Of a DNA stretch of 64,000 nucleotides, positions 11,859 through 23,859 are shown piece by piece; within the stretch, counting starts at the first letter, position 1, and each line of letters begins with the position of its first letter. Source of the DNA: Earliella scabrosa. Lineage: Eukaryota; Basidiomycota; Agaricomycetes; Polyporales; Polyporaceae. The position numbers and the translations under genes were made by a program. Below the pieces are notes generated by a model. That model searched no databases. It saw only the letters and a program-made list of their open reading frames with translations, and was not told where the DNA came from. The stretch covers positions 4,898,001 through 4,962,000 of the forward strand of contig JABYQQ010000001.1 in assembly GCA_022605405.1 (NCBI GenBank). The letters run 5' to 3'.

Positions 11859-12580
11859 GGCTGCATTGAGTTCGGGCTTCCTCGGAGGATGAGCACTGAT
11901 GAACCCAAAGTTCGAGCGGGTTTCCGTACTCCGTACGCGTTAGAATCTCTCTGAGCTATTCCGAGCTGTACTGCACTGCTCCGTTTCCCACAAACGACAT
12001 ATGCCATGGAGTCCCCGACGACGCCGCTGGAGGATGGAACTGTTATCAGCGGAGTGCAGTACCGCTCAGAATAAGTTGAACACGCACGAGAATACCTACA
12101 AACACATTAAAGCAGGTGCATAGAAGCGACAGCGAAACACGCACACTGCAGTCTGCAGACTCGCAGTGGACGTGGCCAACGTTACAAGCGCTTACAATGG
12201 TCCGGGAAACTCCGAATCAGCACTTGCTGCGCATGAGTTCCACGGTCTATGCAACCTGTCGTTGACGTCCACCTTCGATCTTTGGATCCTGGCTATATCT
12301 CCGCACTGAGACCCTTGTTCAGCACACCGAATTCGTTTCAGATTGGTTGTATCGTTCCGTGGCGCACAAAGGCCACCGAACCTGAGATCCTGGTAAAATG
12401 AATACCGCCGACACCGGCTGTGCGCGTGAAGACGATGGAAGCACAAGCACGCCCCTGGCCCGAATGGTCACGCCTGTGGCGAGCGGGCTTGCCGGAGTCC
12501 CTAGCAGCACTTGAACCTTATAAATTTCTCGTCCTTCCGTCGACTTCACAGTATCGTCTTTGCTATTCTTCACCGTGACC
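11859..12580. other. Intergenic, promoter region of the aldehyde dehydrogenase gene
   Basis: This divergent gap ends in the leader of the dehydrogenase gene. Apart from a TATA-like box near 12519 I see no gene or repeat. Confidence 0.5.
12519..12525 (+). promoter_or_regulatory. TATA box of the aldehyde dehydrogenase gene
   Basis: The sequence TATAAAT lies 56 nt before the ATG at 12581 and is followed by a pyrimidine-rich leader, as in many fungal promoters. Confidence 0.5.
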
Positions 12581-14560
12581 ATGGCTGGCGTTTTCACCAA
12601 GACCATCGATTCAGAGCTCTTCAAAGGCACCGTGAGGGTCAACACTGGGCTCTTCATCGGGGGCAAGTTCGTCGACTCGATCAGCACAGAGACCATTGAG
12701 TGCGTACTCCAGCCGTATTGGCCACGCACTCTGCACTAATCAGACAAACCGCTCAGCCTCCACAATCCTGGTGGGCTTGGGGACATATCAGGACTTTGGT
12801 CGATCCACTCATACACGATGCAGCTGATGGCAGCTTCATCACCAAGGCCGCGATAGCCAGCAAGGCGGACGTCGATGCCGCCGTCGCAGCCGCACTGCAG
12901 GCATTCAAGACCACCTGGGGGACGAAGGTCACGGCCGCCGAGCGCGCGAAGCTTATGTTCAAGTTGGCCGATCTAGTAGAGAAGAACGCTGAAGAGCTTG
13001 CAGCGCTGGAGGCGCTCAACGCGGGTATGTTCTTGCTGTCAGCGAGCTGGGCCCTTGCCAGGCGTTGCGCTGACCGCGTGCAGGCCGAGGCTTCAATCAA
13101 GCAAAGGGACACGATGTCCTTGACGTTGCTGCCAATTTGCGCTACTACGGAGGCTGGACAGACAAGCACCACGGACAGACCATCGAGGTACGTTTCCCAG
13201 GCTTTGTCTACTCTGAGAGAGGCTGATAATGGAACCAGACTACCGATGGTCGCCTTGCGTACACACGTTATGACCCCATCGGCGTATGCGTGCGTATCCA
13301 TTCATAGTCAGGGTGACTGCTGTGACTAAGCGTGGCACAGGGCATCATTGGACCTTGGAACTTCCCGAGTTGGTCCTGCGTTCTACGTACATGCTGTGCG
13401 CCTTGCTGACGCAGATCTATCAGTTATGCTCATGGGCTGGAAAGTTGCACCTGCTCTCGCCACCGGAAACTGCGTTGTGCTGAAACCGTCCGAGATGACC
13501 CCGCTGACGTCTCTCAAGTTCGCCGAGCTCGTCAAGGAGGCCGGCTTTCCCGATGGTGCCTTCAATGTAGTACAGGGCTACGGCGCAATCGCGGGTCAAG
13601 CAATGATCGAGCATCCGCTCATCGGGAAGATCTCATTCACCGGCAGCACCGCCGTCGGGCGACGCGTGATGAAGGCGGCTGCAGAGACGAACCTCAAACG
13701 TGTCACGCTCGAGCTGGGGGGCAAGAACCCCGCCATCGTGTTTGACGACGTGGACGTTGCGCGTTCCATCCCAGAGATTGTGAAGAGCTTCTTGTGGGTG
13801 TATAGTGTTCGCAGTAGATGTCGTACTGACACTCCTCTCTTGCAGCGCTCATAGTGGTCAAGTGTGCGTCTCAGGATCGCGTCTCTATGTTCAGGAGGGC
13901 ATCTACGACACCATCGTACCGATCCTCGTCGGTGCTGCCAAGGGTCTCACGCTCGGGGGCGGCTTCGAGGCGAAAGCTCTCGCAGGTCCCCTCATCTCCC
14001 AGGCCCAGCTTGACGTACGTCCTCCGAGGAACATGTGTTCTCCCGTCTAACCTGGATGCCAGCGCGTACTTGGCTACATCGAGTCCGGCAAGGCCGACGG
14101 TGCCACGGTGCTTGTAGGGGGCGAGCGCGTCGACCGCCCGGGCTACTTCGTGCGCCCGACGCTCTTCACAGACGTGAAGCCCGACTCGAAGATCATGAAG
14201 GAGGAGATATTCGGGCCCGTCGGCCTGATCGTCAAGTTCAAGACTGAGGAAGAGGTGATCGCGCTCGCGAACGACACGGCTTACGGCCTGACGAGCCAGG
14301 TGTACACGACGAACCTAGACCGCGCGATCCGGATGGCGAACGCGCTCGAGGCGGGGAACACGTTCGTGAACATGTTCAGTCTGCTTTGCCCACAGGTACC
14401 GTTCGGAGGCACGAAGCAGTCCGGGTTCGGCAAGGAGCTCGGCGCGAAGGCACTTGATGAGTACGTTCTTTTTGCACTTTTCTTGGATGTTGTCCAATGA
14501 AGGCTCGCCGATAGGTACACTATCCTCAAAGCAGTCCACATCCGCGCACCGAAGCCCTAG
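12581..14560 (+). CDS. NAD(P)-dependent aldehyde dehydrogenase
   Basis: Ten exons (12581-12699, 12757-12770, 12824-13024, 13084-13187, 13239-13289, 13341-13368, 13424-13793, 13846-14014, 14063-14460, 14515-14560) give 499 residues, a normal family length. The landmarks are intact: IIGPWNFP with the oxyanion Asn, [11 protein letters not shown], the nucleotide-binding [12 protein letters not shown], the general-base Glu in [11 protein letters not shown], the catalytic Cys in [13 protein letters not shown], and the terminal [16 protein letters not shown]. It oxidises an aldehyde to the acid. The second exon is only 14 nt. Its position beside an alcohol oxidase and a P450 suggests a role in stepwise oxidation of a pathway intermediate, but general aldehyde detoxification is equally possible from sequence. 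Confidence 0.93.
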
Positions 14561-16302
14561 GATCGTGTGAGACGTAGTCTTATCTCGCGATTGTACTTCT
14601 GTGGAATCGGGGACAATGCATCATTCCTGTTTAAACCTGTCTGCGACCGCTTCTCTTCCGACACCATGTTCCACACGAATGACAAGTCTATGATAATCCC
14701 ATGAGGCTGTAAGACGGATCCGTGCTGTTGAGGGTAGCAGTTTCAGAAAAACCCCTGACCCTGCGGTGGCACACCGAGGCCTCGAGGTCACTGGCAGTGA
14801 GCGCACCATGCTGCTGAGGATATGATCGTGAGAGTGCCTGTTCAAATTGGGCACACCTGAGGATGTGGCCGCCGTCCGGTCTACTAGATGCTTGCCGGCG
14901 CCGCGGCTCGGCACTTGACAGATCCGGTTTGAATCAGGGTGTTTCGTATAATCGAAGCGGTTGGTTCCCATACGTGTCAGTGCTACGAAGTTCGACCCGT
15001 CTTCGCCATCCCCGGTTGCGCGGAGATCACCCAATCGCCCTCCAAATGCCGCTGCTTACTCGCATCCTCTCATCGACATCCGAGTCATCGGGCTTCCTTG
15101 CCCCCGCACTGGCAGTCACCGGCGCAGCAGAGAACAACGATCACTCATAGCAAACGGTCTCACTCGGACCTGCGCGCACCCGGCCAGACCCCGCCGCTCT
15201 CCAGGTCGATCGAAGATCTACCAGGGACCCGAAATTCTCTTCTCGGACAGCAGTGTCACTTCTCCCGCACCGCTCTCTATCCGCTGCGAATGATTCTAGA
15301 CTGTGAAGGTAGTACAATCCGGTCTCGCTCGGTCGTTCTCGCAAGAGCGTCGCGCTCTCACATGTTGACTTCAGATTCCAGATCTGGCACTATCCGGCGG
15401 TGGCCTCCTAAGTTAGACGTGAGAGCTTCCTCGCATCCTAAGTCGTCAGCAGCGGCCGCCCTCAGTGTGCGGCGCTCGTACCTGCTATTTCTTCTACGTC
15501 AATCGCAAGTGATTGTGGCGGGGTCTGGCGGTTTAAAGTTCTCTGGGTCCGAGTCGCCGCACTAGACATTCGCCTCCCACGCGTTGCACAGCAAGGTGTA
15601 TTTTGGGAGCTCCCCGAACAGTTGCAGTTGCCTTCTGAATACGATGAGGCAAGGGTCCATGAGTGATGAGTGACAAGGACAAGTGCTCGGGAACACGGCA
15701 TCCCGTGTAGTGTACCCGCGGCGCGATGAAACAACGTGTTTGCTGTCGACGAACTTGAGCTGCCTGTCGGTATCAGCCCTGTAAGCCCGTGCGCTGTCCC
15801 GTCCAACAAACTACTTCTGTTCCTTGCGCAACTTCGTCTTCCGTTGCATAGCTTACGTCCCCACGTCCAGTCTCCCCGCTGTCGTCTTGATGCTTCTGAC
15901 GGATACAAGGACGCGTCTTGGGACACCAGCTGTCAAGAGTTCGATGCGAGTTCGAGCCGAGTCATGGTAGCTCGAGACTTGAGCCCTGAATTCGCTGACA
16001 GATCCTAGTGAGGCCGCTGAACGTTTGAACCCTGAATAAAATCATGTCGAGCTCCTTGAGACTTCTCACTGCGACTGACCAGTTAGACGGGGCCCCTGCC
16101 AAGCATCGCCCGACGGCCAGAATACCTCGGTACGCATGCGTTCACTGGCTGATGTTTTGCATCCAGTCCACAGCCCTGTTCGCCAGCTGCGCACTTGACA
16201 CTGCTGCCGGACAACTTGATCCACGAACGGAACGAAGACTCATGATAGGGACAAGACCGTTTTCATTCGCAGTATGCAGTGCACGTGCGGACATCTGAAC
16301 CT
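14561..16302. other. Intergenic, about 1.7 kb between convergent genes
   Basis: Open frames here are short, mutually overlapping and lack splice logic or motifs. I found no repeat. It is probably untranslated and spacer DNA, although a diverged or non-coding gene cannot be excluded. Confidence 0.45.
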
Positions 16303-17381
16303 TCATTTCCAGGCGGTAACTCTCCAGTAGCCAACCAGGACATGCGCACACGAGAGCCAGATCTGTAGGCCGCGATACAGATCGTCAGCATGGAAAACAA
16401 TTTCTTCATTGAACATCATCGCTCGACGCACATTGTAGATCTGATACGACGTCTTGTCATCGGGAATCGACCTGTAACAGAGGAAGCGAAGGCCGATGGT
16501 AACGCCGAGCCCGACAAACAGCGACATCGTGAGGATGTCGAGCTCCCACACACGTGCGAGCGCGACCGACCATGGGATGAGCGTCGCGATGACGCTCATG
16601 CGGGCCCAGCGCTCGGAGACTAAGGGAAAAGTTCTGCGTCCGACGTGCGCGTCGCCGACGACGTCCTTGAAGTCCTGCACCTGGATGGTCGTAGCCAGGA
16701 TCGCGGCGCTATGTAATATTGCGAGCTTTGCTGGCCAATCCAGATGCTCGCGATCGGCACCTGGATCATAGTGGTCAGTGGATCAGATCGTCAATTCATT
16801 CGTTCAATAATGCGACCGAACCTACCTGCGAGCAGTGTGGTGCCCCACTCGAATGCCCCAAAGCCCAATCCGTTGACTGTATTCCGGAGGAGCCAGAACC
16901 CGGCGTCGACATGGAGCTCGTTGTAGATGATTGTGAGCAGCGCAAAGGCGACGCTGGCATAGACCGTCTGCAGGCTATATAGACTTGAGTGCAGAAGGCA
17001 TATCGGGATGAGAGCCCAGCGGAATAGGGTTGCATTCCGCAGGCTTATGCGCTTCGACGGTAGCGGTCTGTGCCATTTGTTGAGGGCATCTTCCTGTATG
17101 GCGTATATCTGGTTTGCGACGTTGAACTGTAGGAGGTGGAGCCACAACCAGAACGCGGAGTGGAGCGCGCTCAAAAGCGAATGGATCGGCGCGGCAGCGG
17201 TGCCAAAGAAGAACTATGCGCAAGATAGAGCACGTCAGTAAAGAACGGTCGTATACGAGCAATACGAGCGACGAGGTATACGTACGATTGGGAGAAATGT
17301 AGTCTTGATATCGGCCTGGGTGAATAAAAAGACTGTGTGCGCATTGTAGGCGACCTTCGAGACGGTAGAAGCTAGCGACAT
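16303..17381 (-). CDS. UbiA-family membrane prenyltransferase or terpene cyclase
   Basis: Four exons (17286-17381, 16826-17213, 16432-16760, 16303-16362) give 290 residues made mostly of membrane helices. The first Asp-rich region reads NQIYAIQEDALNKWHRPLPS, the second VQDFKDVVGDAHVGRRTFPL. Together they are the diphosphate/Mg2+ site of the UbiA superfamily. In the first motif the canonical NDxxDxxxD is NQxxAxxxD, so only the last Asp remains. UbiA enzymes transfer prenyl chains to aromatic acceptors (quinone, haem and meroterpenoid pathways); a fungal branch, such as the fumagillin cyclase, makes sesquiterpenes. There is no mitochondrial presequence, unlike Coq2 or Cox10. With a P450, oxidases and an exporter nearby, a role in secondary metabolism is the natural inference. 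Confidence 0.82.
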
Positions 17382-18450
17382 CCTGCCTTGCAGACTTGGG
17401 GAAGCGATGTCACGAGGCTCATCTTATACTATCGAGTCGTCTCCGGCGCAAGGCAACAGCCGCAGATGCTACTAGCAGATAATGCTGTGGTTCTGGTAGT
17501 GATGATGTGTGCGAATGTCATTCGAACGACATATCGGGCCAGCGCGGTGTCGCATCCTGAGCCGCGCCGTAAGACCTGTACTGCATCGGTGTTGATCCCT
17601 GCATCATCCGATGTACTTGCCCGTGGCAGCATTAGGAGTTACCTCGGCGGTGTGACCACCTATCTCTAAATTAACAACTTGAAGGGTAGAAAACGTGAGC
17701 TAGAGCAATACTAGTTCGGTGACTCCGGTCGGCAGAGAGGCTGGCCTATGTGAAGGTCGCATCTCACACGGCATAGGAGCAAAACAGACAGCCTAATCAT
17801 CATCGATGCCTGGCCTAAGAGAGCGTTCTGCATGCGCGTGCGATGTCCCTTGCGGTTACGGGGTTGGAAGAGGAGAACAAGGCAGACCTCAACGGGCGTC
17901 TGCAACGCAAGCTGAACACAGCCAGGACTTTCCCAGGCCTGATCAGTCATCAAAACAACGTCACGATCGACGAGCGGTAATCTGGCATGGTCATCGAACT
18001 TGGATTGAATACTGTACATGTATCGCCCGTGTTCAACGCGAACTACTAGTGCGGCGGACTCCGATGGGTAGACCCTCTCCCTGTGGACATACACAAATAA
18101 AACAACATCAGAACGTGCTACGGAAGTGCGACTGACTCACGCAGCATCAACCTGAAACGGACTTGAACCTTGATACAACGTGGATCTGAGGACAGCAATA
18201 CCCAAGGAACTAGTATAGATGGATCATCGACAGGCACCGACAGTTCCCCGTGCACAGTCGAAACGGGTCTCGCTTGGACATCCTGTCAGCTCTTGCCACC
18301 ATCAGCCTCACAAGATATCTTCCATTGAATCCATTTCCAGATCTAGAGCACTGCTCACACGCGGCTGCGTATGACGGTCGTGATATCGAAGAAAGGAACC
18401 ACAACGCCCGAAACAGTGCATCCGACCAGGAATGCCCGAGGACCCGAATA
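17382..18450. other. Intergenic, about 1.1 kb
   Basis: The gap lies between two minus-strand genes and should carry the promoter of the UbiA gene. A minus-strand open frame at 17711-18094 follows a possible acceptor, but it has no motif and no partner exon I can support. Confidence 0.4.
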
Positions 18451-20672
18451 CTACACAAACGCCTCCCGCACAAGTCTCACCCTGTCCTCCGAGCGCGGCA
18501 CGATCTCACACTTGAACCGCCGCGGTAAGCTGCCGGCAGAGCGTGCATCAGTCATCGCACCGCAGCGAATATGCTCCGACAGACATACCTGACAAGCTGC
18601 GGCTCGTACTGTGGGTCCAACGGGCCCTCGTGCGCGGGCGGCGGCCGGACGTCGAACACAGCGAGCAGCGTCGCCATTAGGATCCACACGTTGGTCTCGC
18701 CGAGCCACTTTCCGGGGCACAACCTACGCGGCCGATTGGTTCGTCGCGAGCAAGAGAGGAACAGAACGTCGCGCACGCACCGTCGTCCGAATCCAAACGC
18801 CCACAGCGAGGGATCCATCGTTGGCATCTCCTGGTCGAGGAAGCGCTCAGGGATGAAAGCTTCCGCAGGATACTTGGGGTTGGGCGTGAACGCGATCTGC
18901 CTGTATCCAATTCGGATTGGGCGCGGGAGCAGGAGGCAGGCATTGAGAGATGCTCACCAGACGTTGGGCACAATATTTGTGCCTTTGGGAATGAAGTAGC
19001 CCTCGTACGTGTCGTCCTCGGCCGTGCGGCGCGAGATGCCTATTCTTGAGTCAGTGTCCGTGTTCATGTACTGTAGTGGGAGGAGCATGAAGGCGTACTC
19101 AGGGGAAGAATTGGGTGCCACCGCATGACCTCTTTGACGAGTGCGCCAACATACGGTAGGTCCGCTCGGTCTGACAGTCGAGGGAGCCGGTCGCCTATGA
19201 CGCGCTGCAACTCGTTCTGTGCCTTCGCCTGCTTGTCAGGGTGCAGCGCCATCGCGATGAGGTAGACAAGGGTCGTGCCAGCGGTCTGGTTTGTCGTAAA
19301 TGACTCAGCGAGATTTTGTGGAGTGTTGTAAGACGTACCGACTCAGCACCAGCAGCATACATCGATGCTATTAGCTGCATCGTCAGGAGTATTTGCGTGC
19401 TTGACGAGTATTAGGCGCACCTGTCGTCCACATGATCCGCTCTTCGGCCTCAGGAGTAAGCTCTTCAGCAGTCATGCTCGTGAGCAGATCACTGAGCAGC
19501 GACGGACTGGCTGTTCCATTCGTCTATGGCAGTGTCGTCAGCGTACTGTCGCTCCCTCTCGAAGGTGTCTACCGACCATCTCCTGTTTAACCCGCACAAA
19601 CGGCGTCGTCACCATCCTCTCGATCTTCATACGCCCGTCAATCGCCTTGCGATGGAAGGGCATCCAGTGCGGGAGGTACTTCACTGCATTCCGCGTAAGT
19701 GGATACCTCGGAGATGATCCAAATGGAAGGTATACACACTGAGCGGAATAAAGTCGCAGAGGAAAGTCCCGAGGACGGATGACTCGCCGACGACTTTCAT
19801 TGTCTCCTCCGCATGAGTGATATACTAAATCCATACTATTCAGCGGTGAGAGTAATACCCAGCACTAAAGGACGCACCTCTGTGTCGATTACGCGTGGGG
19901 AGATCCCATAGATGATGCACAGGACGATACGCGACGAGTTGCTGTGTAATGATAAGTCCACTTGTCGGCTTCATCCGAGCGAGGTAGACTCACAGCCGCA
20001 CAAGATCGAAAAAGTTCTCGGCACCATCTAGCAGGTCCCCGCATAGTTGGGCCGCGATGCGCTCCTGCATACCTTCATAGCCACGCACACGGGCGGGGCT
20101 CAGCGCGAGGTGCTCGAGTCTGCGGCACTCGCGCCACTCGGGGCCATACGGAATCAGCATGATGCTCTAGTAGATCGTCAGTGTCGAGGAAAATGGAACC
20201 GGACGGAGCATGCGGGCACCTTGTTCAGAGTCATGAGCTCCCCGAGCACCGTGAAGATGGGTCGGTGCGAGTAATTGTTACCGCGCTTATCGAGAAGGTC
20301 AACGATAGCTTTGTGCGAATTCAGCACGACGATGCGCGTGCCGAGAACGTTGAGCCCGACAATGTCGCCTAAGCATCGATGAGGTTATGTTAGCTACTTG
20401 GGCAAGTGAAAAACAGACATACCGTACATAGCCTTCCATCGCGTGAATAGTGCCCAAGGGCAGCTAAGGTCGAGCGAGAAGATGTGACCGACAAAGGGCA
20501 ATTGGGGTGGACCTGGAGGATAGAGAGTATCCTCGCTCCTGCGAGTGTAGCGGACGTACGCATACAGTGTAGAGGCAGTGAGAAAGACGTATAGCAGCAG
20601 CGTATGCGCCGAGCACGATAGGTTGTGCACGGGCAGCACACCGTCTAACGACTGAGTGAGGTTTTCGGGCAT
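18451..20672 (-). CDS. Cytochrome P450 monooxygenase
   Basis: About eleven exons give a P450 of roughly 500 residues or slightly more. An N-terminal membrane anchor ([17 protein letters not shown]) is followed by the proline hinge [13 protein letters not shown]. The I-helix reads [17 protein letters not shown], with the acid-alcohol pair as Glu-Ser. The K-helix ExxR is in [10 protein letters not shown], and the haem-binding loop is [12 protein letters not shown], with the Cys ligand intact. It sits in the ER membrane and hydroxylates small molecules using a P450 reductase. The anchor-hinge layout and LCPGK resemble the large Agaricomycete P450 groups used in secondary metabolism. It is transcribed away from the MFS gene across a 1.2-kb shared upstream region. 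A second in-frame ATG 60 nt upstream (20732) is an alternative start. Confidence 0.9.
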
Positions 20673-21846
20673 CGTGGGGGGGGGGAATCGGCGGGAGTAG
20701 CAGTCAAAGCATGCCATGGATGATGAATACATGAGTATGACTGCCAGTGCCCGCGAGTGCAGTGATTGATCTCAGGCCCGGACAGTTCGCAAGTGCTCGA
20801 GAATGGCAGGGGCGCAAACATAACTCATCATTGCAGGAGGCTGACAGAGGCTGTTCGTGCGTCGGATGTGAGAATATGGCTTGTTTGGCGCACATCCAAT
20901 AAGTACATCACGTACCGGAGTCGAGGTAATAGTAAAGTGTTGCTTCTGAGATTAGCGCGAGCAGGATCAGCCTAGGAGAATAGTTGTCGAAGTCGTTATC
21001 GGCATCCCGAAGATGGGGGTGTTCCGAATCAACACCTTGAATGATGTCGTGCGAGTGACTGGCCACTGTGCCAGCAAGTGCTGTGTCAGTAGAAGATCGA
21101 TATCGCCAGTGCACGGCGTTGGCCATCTGTAAAGTAATAATAGGCTCCGCGGTGAGACCGCAATATCAATGCAAACCGTGTATCCGCACAGGACGTCCAG
21201 GATGGTATGTATCTGGCAGTGCCAACTTGGGGTCGAAGGTGGTAGTCCGCATGCGCAGTCAAACTTACCGTCCCGTCGGGTATCCCCGGGTAAGTATCCG
21301 AGTACTGTCGGAGATGAGGTAATCAACTTGTACCTTACTGTGGACTTATACTCATCGGAACTTACTCTACATTTACAGGCACTGACTATGAGCACCACGT
21401 TCATTCCTCGTGAAGCGAGACTTGGTGACGGTGAGTCAAGCTGACGTTCAGCGTCACCAAACATGACTTCGAGAGTCATTGACGTTTGCTCGTTACTTGC
21501 AGCGGTCTTCGAGATGCAATCATCCTCTTCTAAGCCAAAGCATCTTCGTGTTCAATGCCACGCTGTCATCTCCCGGTGGCCGCCGCTCAGTCCGGGACCA
21601 GTTCGAAGACCCTGAACGGCCACTGCACCGCAGAAATCTCGATGCGCACGAAGCACAACACGTTATGCCGTCTCTGAACATGCCATCGCTCTAGATCCGA
21701 AACTCTGCGCAACACGCGTAACCGGCAATGCGAGCGGGCTTCCGGTTCTCGTACTCTAGTACAAGGGTATACCCTGTCAGTATGGTTGCCATATACGAGC
21801 TCTGAGCCCCCAATCAGAGCACTTGACTCTCCCCTCCTCCGACACC
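20673..21846. other. Shared upstream region of P450 and MFS genes
   Basis: The two genes diverge from this 1.17-kb stretch, so both promoters lie here. Minus-strand open frames between 20900 and 21480 contain hydrophobic words but no consistent splice pattern. They may be debris of an old membrane-protein gene. Confidence 0.45.
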
Positions 21847-23859
21847 ATGACTGGAAACGACGCCTCACCCGCGCACATTCCGACCCCTGCGACCGAGCTG
21901 CCCGGGTTTGCGTCTAACGACTCGAGTGTCATGGATGTCGGGGTCAAGGGGAGGTCAAGCCAGGATGTGTCGAAGGTCAGCATGTACTGACCCTTTCGTA
22001 GGCTCTGCTGACAATTTTTGTAGGACGTTGAAGCTACTGTGGACGATTGGGATACCGACCCCCGCAACCCGCTGAAATGGTCTAGCACGAAGAAGTGGAT
22101 TATGATCGTCATCGTACGTCGCCCCTCCTCGACGTTCCCCTGACATCTGCTATCATACACATACACTGGGCGCGAAGTACTGAGATAGCGGCTGATCAGG
22201 TCACGCTGTACACATTCGTCTCGCCGCTCGCGAGCGCGATTATGTCTCCCGCCCTACCCGACATCGCGGTCAAGTACAACATTAGCAGCGCCACCGTCGT
22301 CGCAATGACGCTCAGTATATTCCTCCTGTCCTTCGCCTTCGGTCCGCTCTTCTTGGCACCGTTGTCCGAAATCTATGGGCGCACCTGGGTAAGTGTGCCT
22401 GTTTCCCGCTTCACGACCGCTAACAATGTAGACAGGTGCTGCACATCGGCAACTTGCTGTTCCTGGCGTTCAACCTCGCGTGCGCGTTCGCACCAAACAC
22501 TGGGACACTCATCGGGATGCGCCTGATCGGTATGCCTCGTACCCATTTCTTCTTGTACGTCCCACTAATATCGTCATCAGCGGGGTTCTGGGGCTCCTCG
22601 GGTCTCGCCTGCGGCGGCGGTGTCATCAGCGACCTCTTCGTCCCGAAGCTACGCGCGCTGCCCATGGCCGTCTTCAGCCTCGGTCCCCTCTTGGGCCCCG
22701 CGATCGGGCCAGTCATCGGTGGCTTCATGACCGAGACTGTTGGTTTCAAGTACGTCTTCGTCGTTGTCGCTGCGTGCTGTGGCGTGGTTGGCGTCATTGG
22801 TATCGTCGGCTGGCGCGAGACGTATGGGCCCGTTGTGCGGCGCCGCATATGCAATGAAGTGCCCCAGGGCGGCAAGTGGAACTACGTGTGGTCGAACATG
22901 TGTCGCCCGTTTGTGCTGCTCGCCAGGAGCTCCATTTGCTTCATGCTGAATATGTATATGGCGTTGTGAGTTGTTGTCGCCCCCTCCATTCTCTCCCTCA
23001 CGCTAACACCCTCGACAGCATGTTCGGTATGCACACCATCACATGTGCCTCCGTTGAATCTTACTAAACACAAGGTCTCGATAGGTATATACTACCTCAT
23101 GTTCACCACCTTCCCTGGTGCGTTTGCTGTCAGACATAGAGTCAACCTAACAGTTAACTCACACATGCTGCGCACAGAGCTTTTCACCGTCGAATACGGC
23201 TTCAGCGCTGGCCTGACTGGCCTGTGCTACATCGGACTCGGACTCGGCTGCGTCGTCGCGACGATATACGGCGGTAGCTTTGCCAACAAGATCTACTTGA
23301 AGGCATGTACCATCCTTTCGCCGCCAGAATCCCCTCTCATACCCAATACCCAATGGACCTGTAGCTCTGCGATGCGAATTCTGGCACCAGCAAGCCCGAA
23401 TACCGCGTCCCGGCCGTCATCATCGGTTCGCTCTTTGTGCCCATCGGCCTCTTCTGGTACGGCTGGTCCGCCGAAGCCCACATACACTGGATTATGCCCA
23501 TCATCGGCTCCGCGATCTTCGCGTTCGGCATGATGACCACCTTGTACGTCCCGCGCCCCGCCCTCATGCGTCCTACACCACTGACTGGCACCCTGCCGCT
23601 CCGCAGCCAGGCCATCTTCCTGTACCTAGTCGACGCGTTCACGTTCGCCGCGTCCGCGCTCGCGGCCGCGTCCGTCTCGCGCTGCGTGCTCGGCTTCGCG
23701 TTCCCGCTCTTTGGCGTGCAGATGTTCGACCGCCTCGGCTACGGCGGCGGGAACAGCCTCCTCGCGGGCCTCGCGATTGTGCTCGGGATCCCGTTCCCCG
23801 TCTTCCTGTGGTTCTATGGGGAGCGGATCCGCAAGAGCAGCAAGTACACGAAACATTAA
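21847..23859 (+). CDS. MFS drug/metabolite exporter, DHA1 type
   Basis: Ten exons (21847-21975, 22024-22113, 22200-22388, 22436-22529, 22581-22965, 23019-23026, 23085-23117, 23178-23302, 23365-23543, 23607-23859) join in phase to 494 residues. A polar N-terminus ends in DDWDTDPRNPLKWS, the usual entry of Tpo1/Flr1-like transporters. Twelve helices follow, with PLFLAPLSEIYGR (motif A-like) after helix 2 and LGPAIGPVIGGF (motif C, the antiporter signature) in helix 5. Members export drugs, polyamines or their own toxic metabolites using the proton gradient. Exon 6 is only 8 nt. The intron after 23302 begins with GC (GCATGT) rather than GT. Its position next to the P450 fits export of the cluster product. 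Confidence 0.9.

Noticed and set aside
20900..21480. Hydrophobic minus-strand frames resembling membrane-protein debris
   Set aside because: I tried to fit them to the DUF6534 pattern, but neither the order nor the spacing matched.
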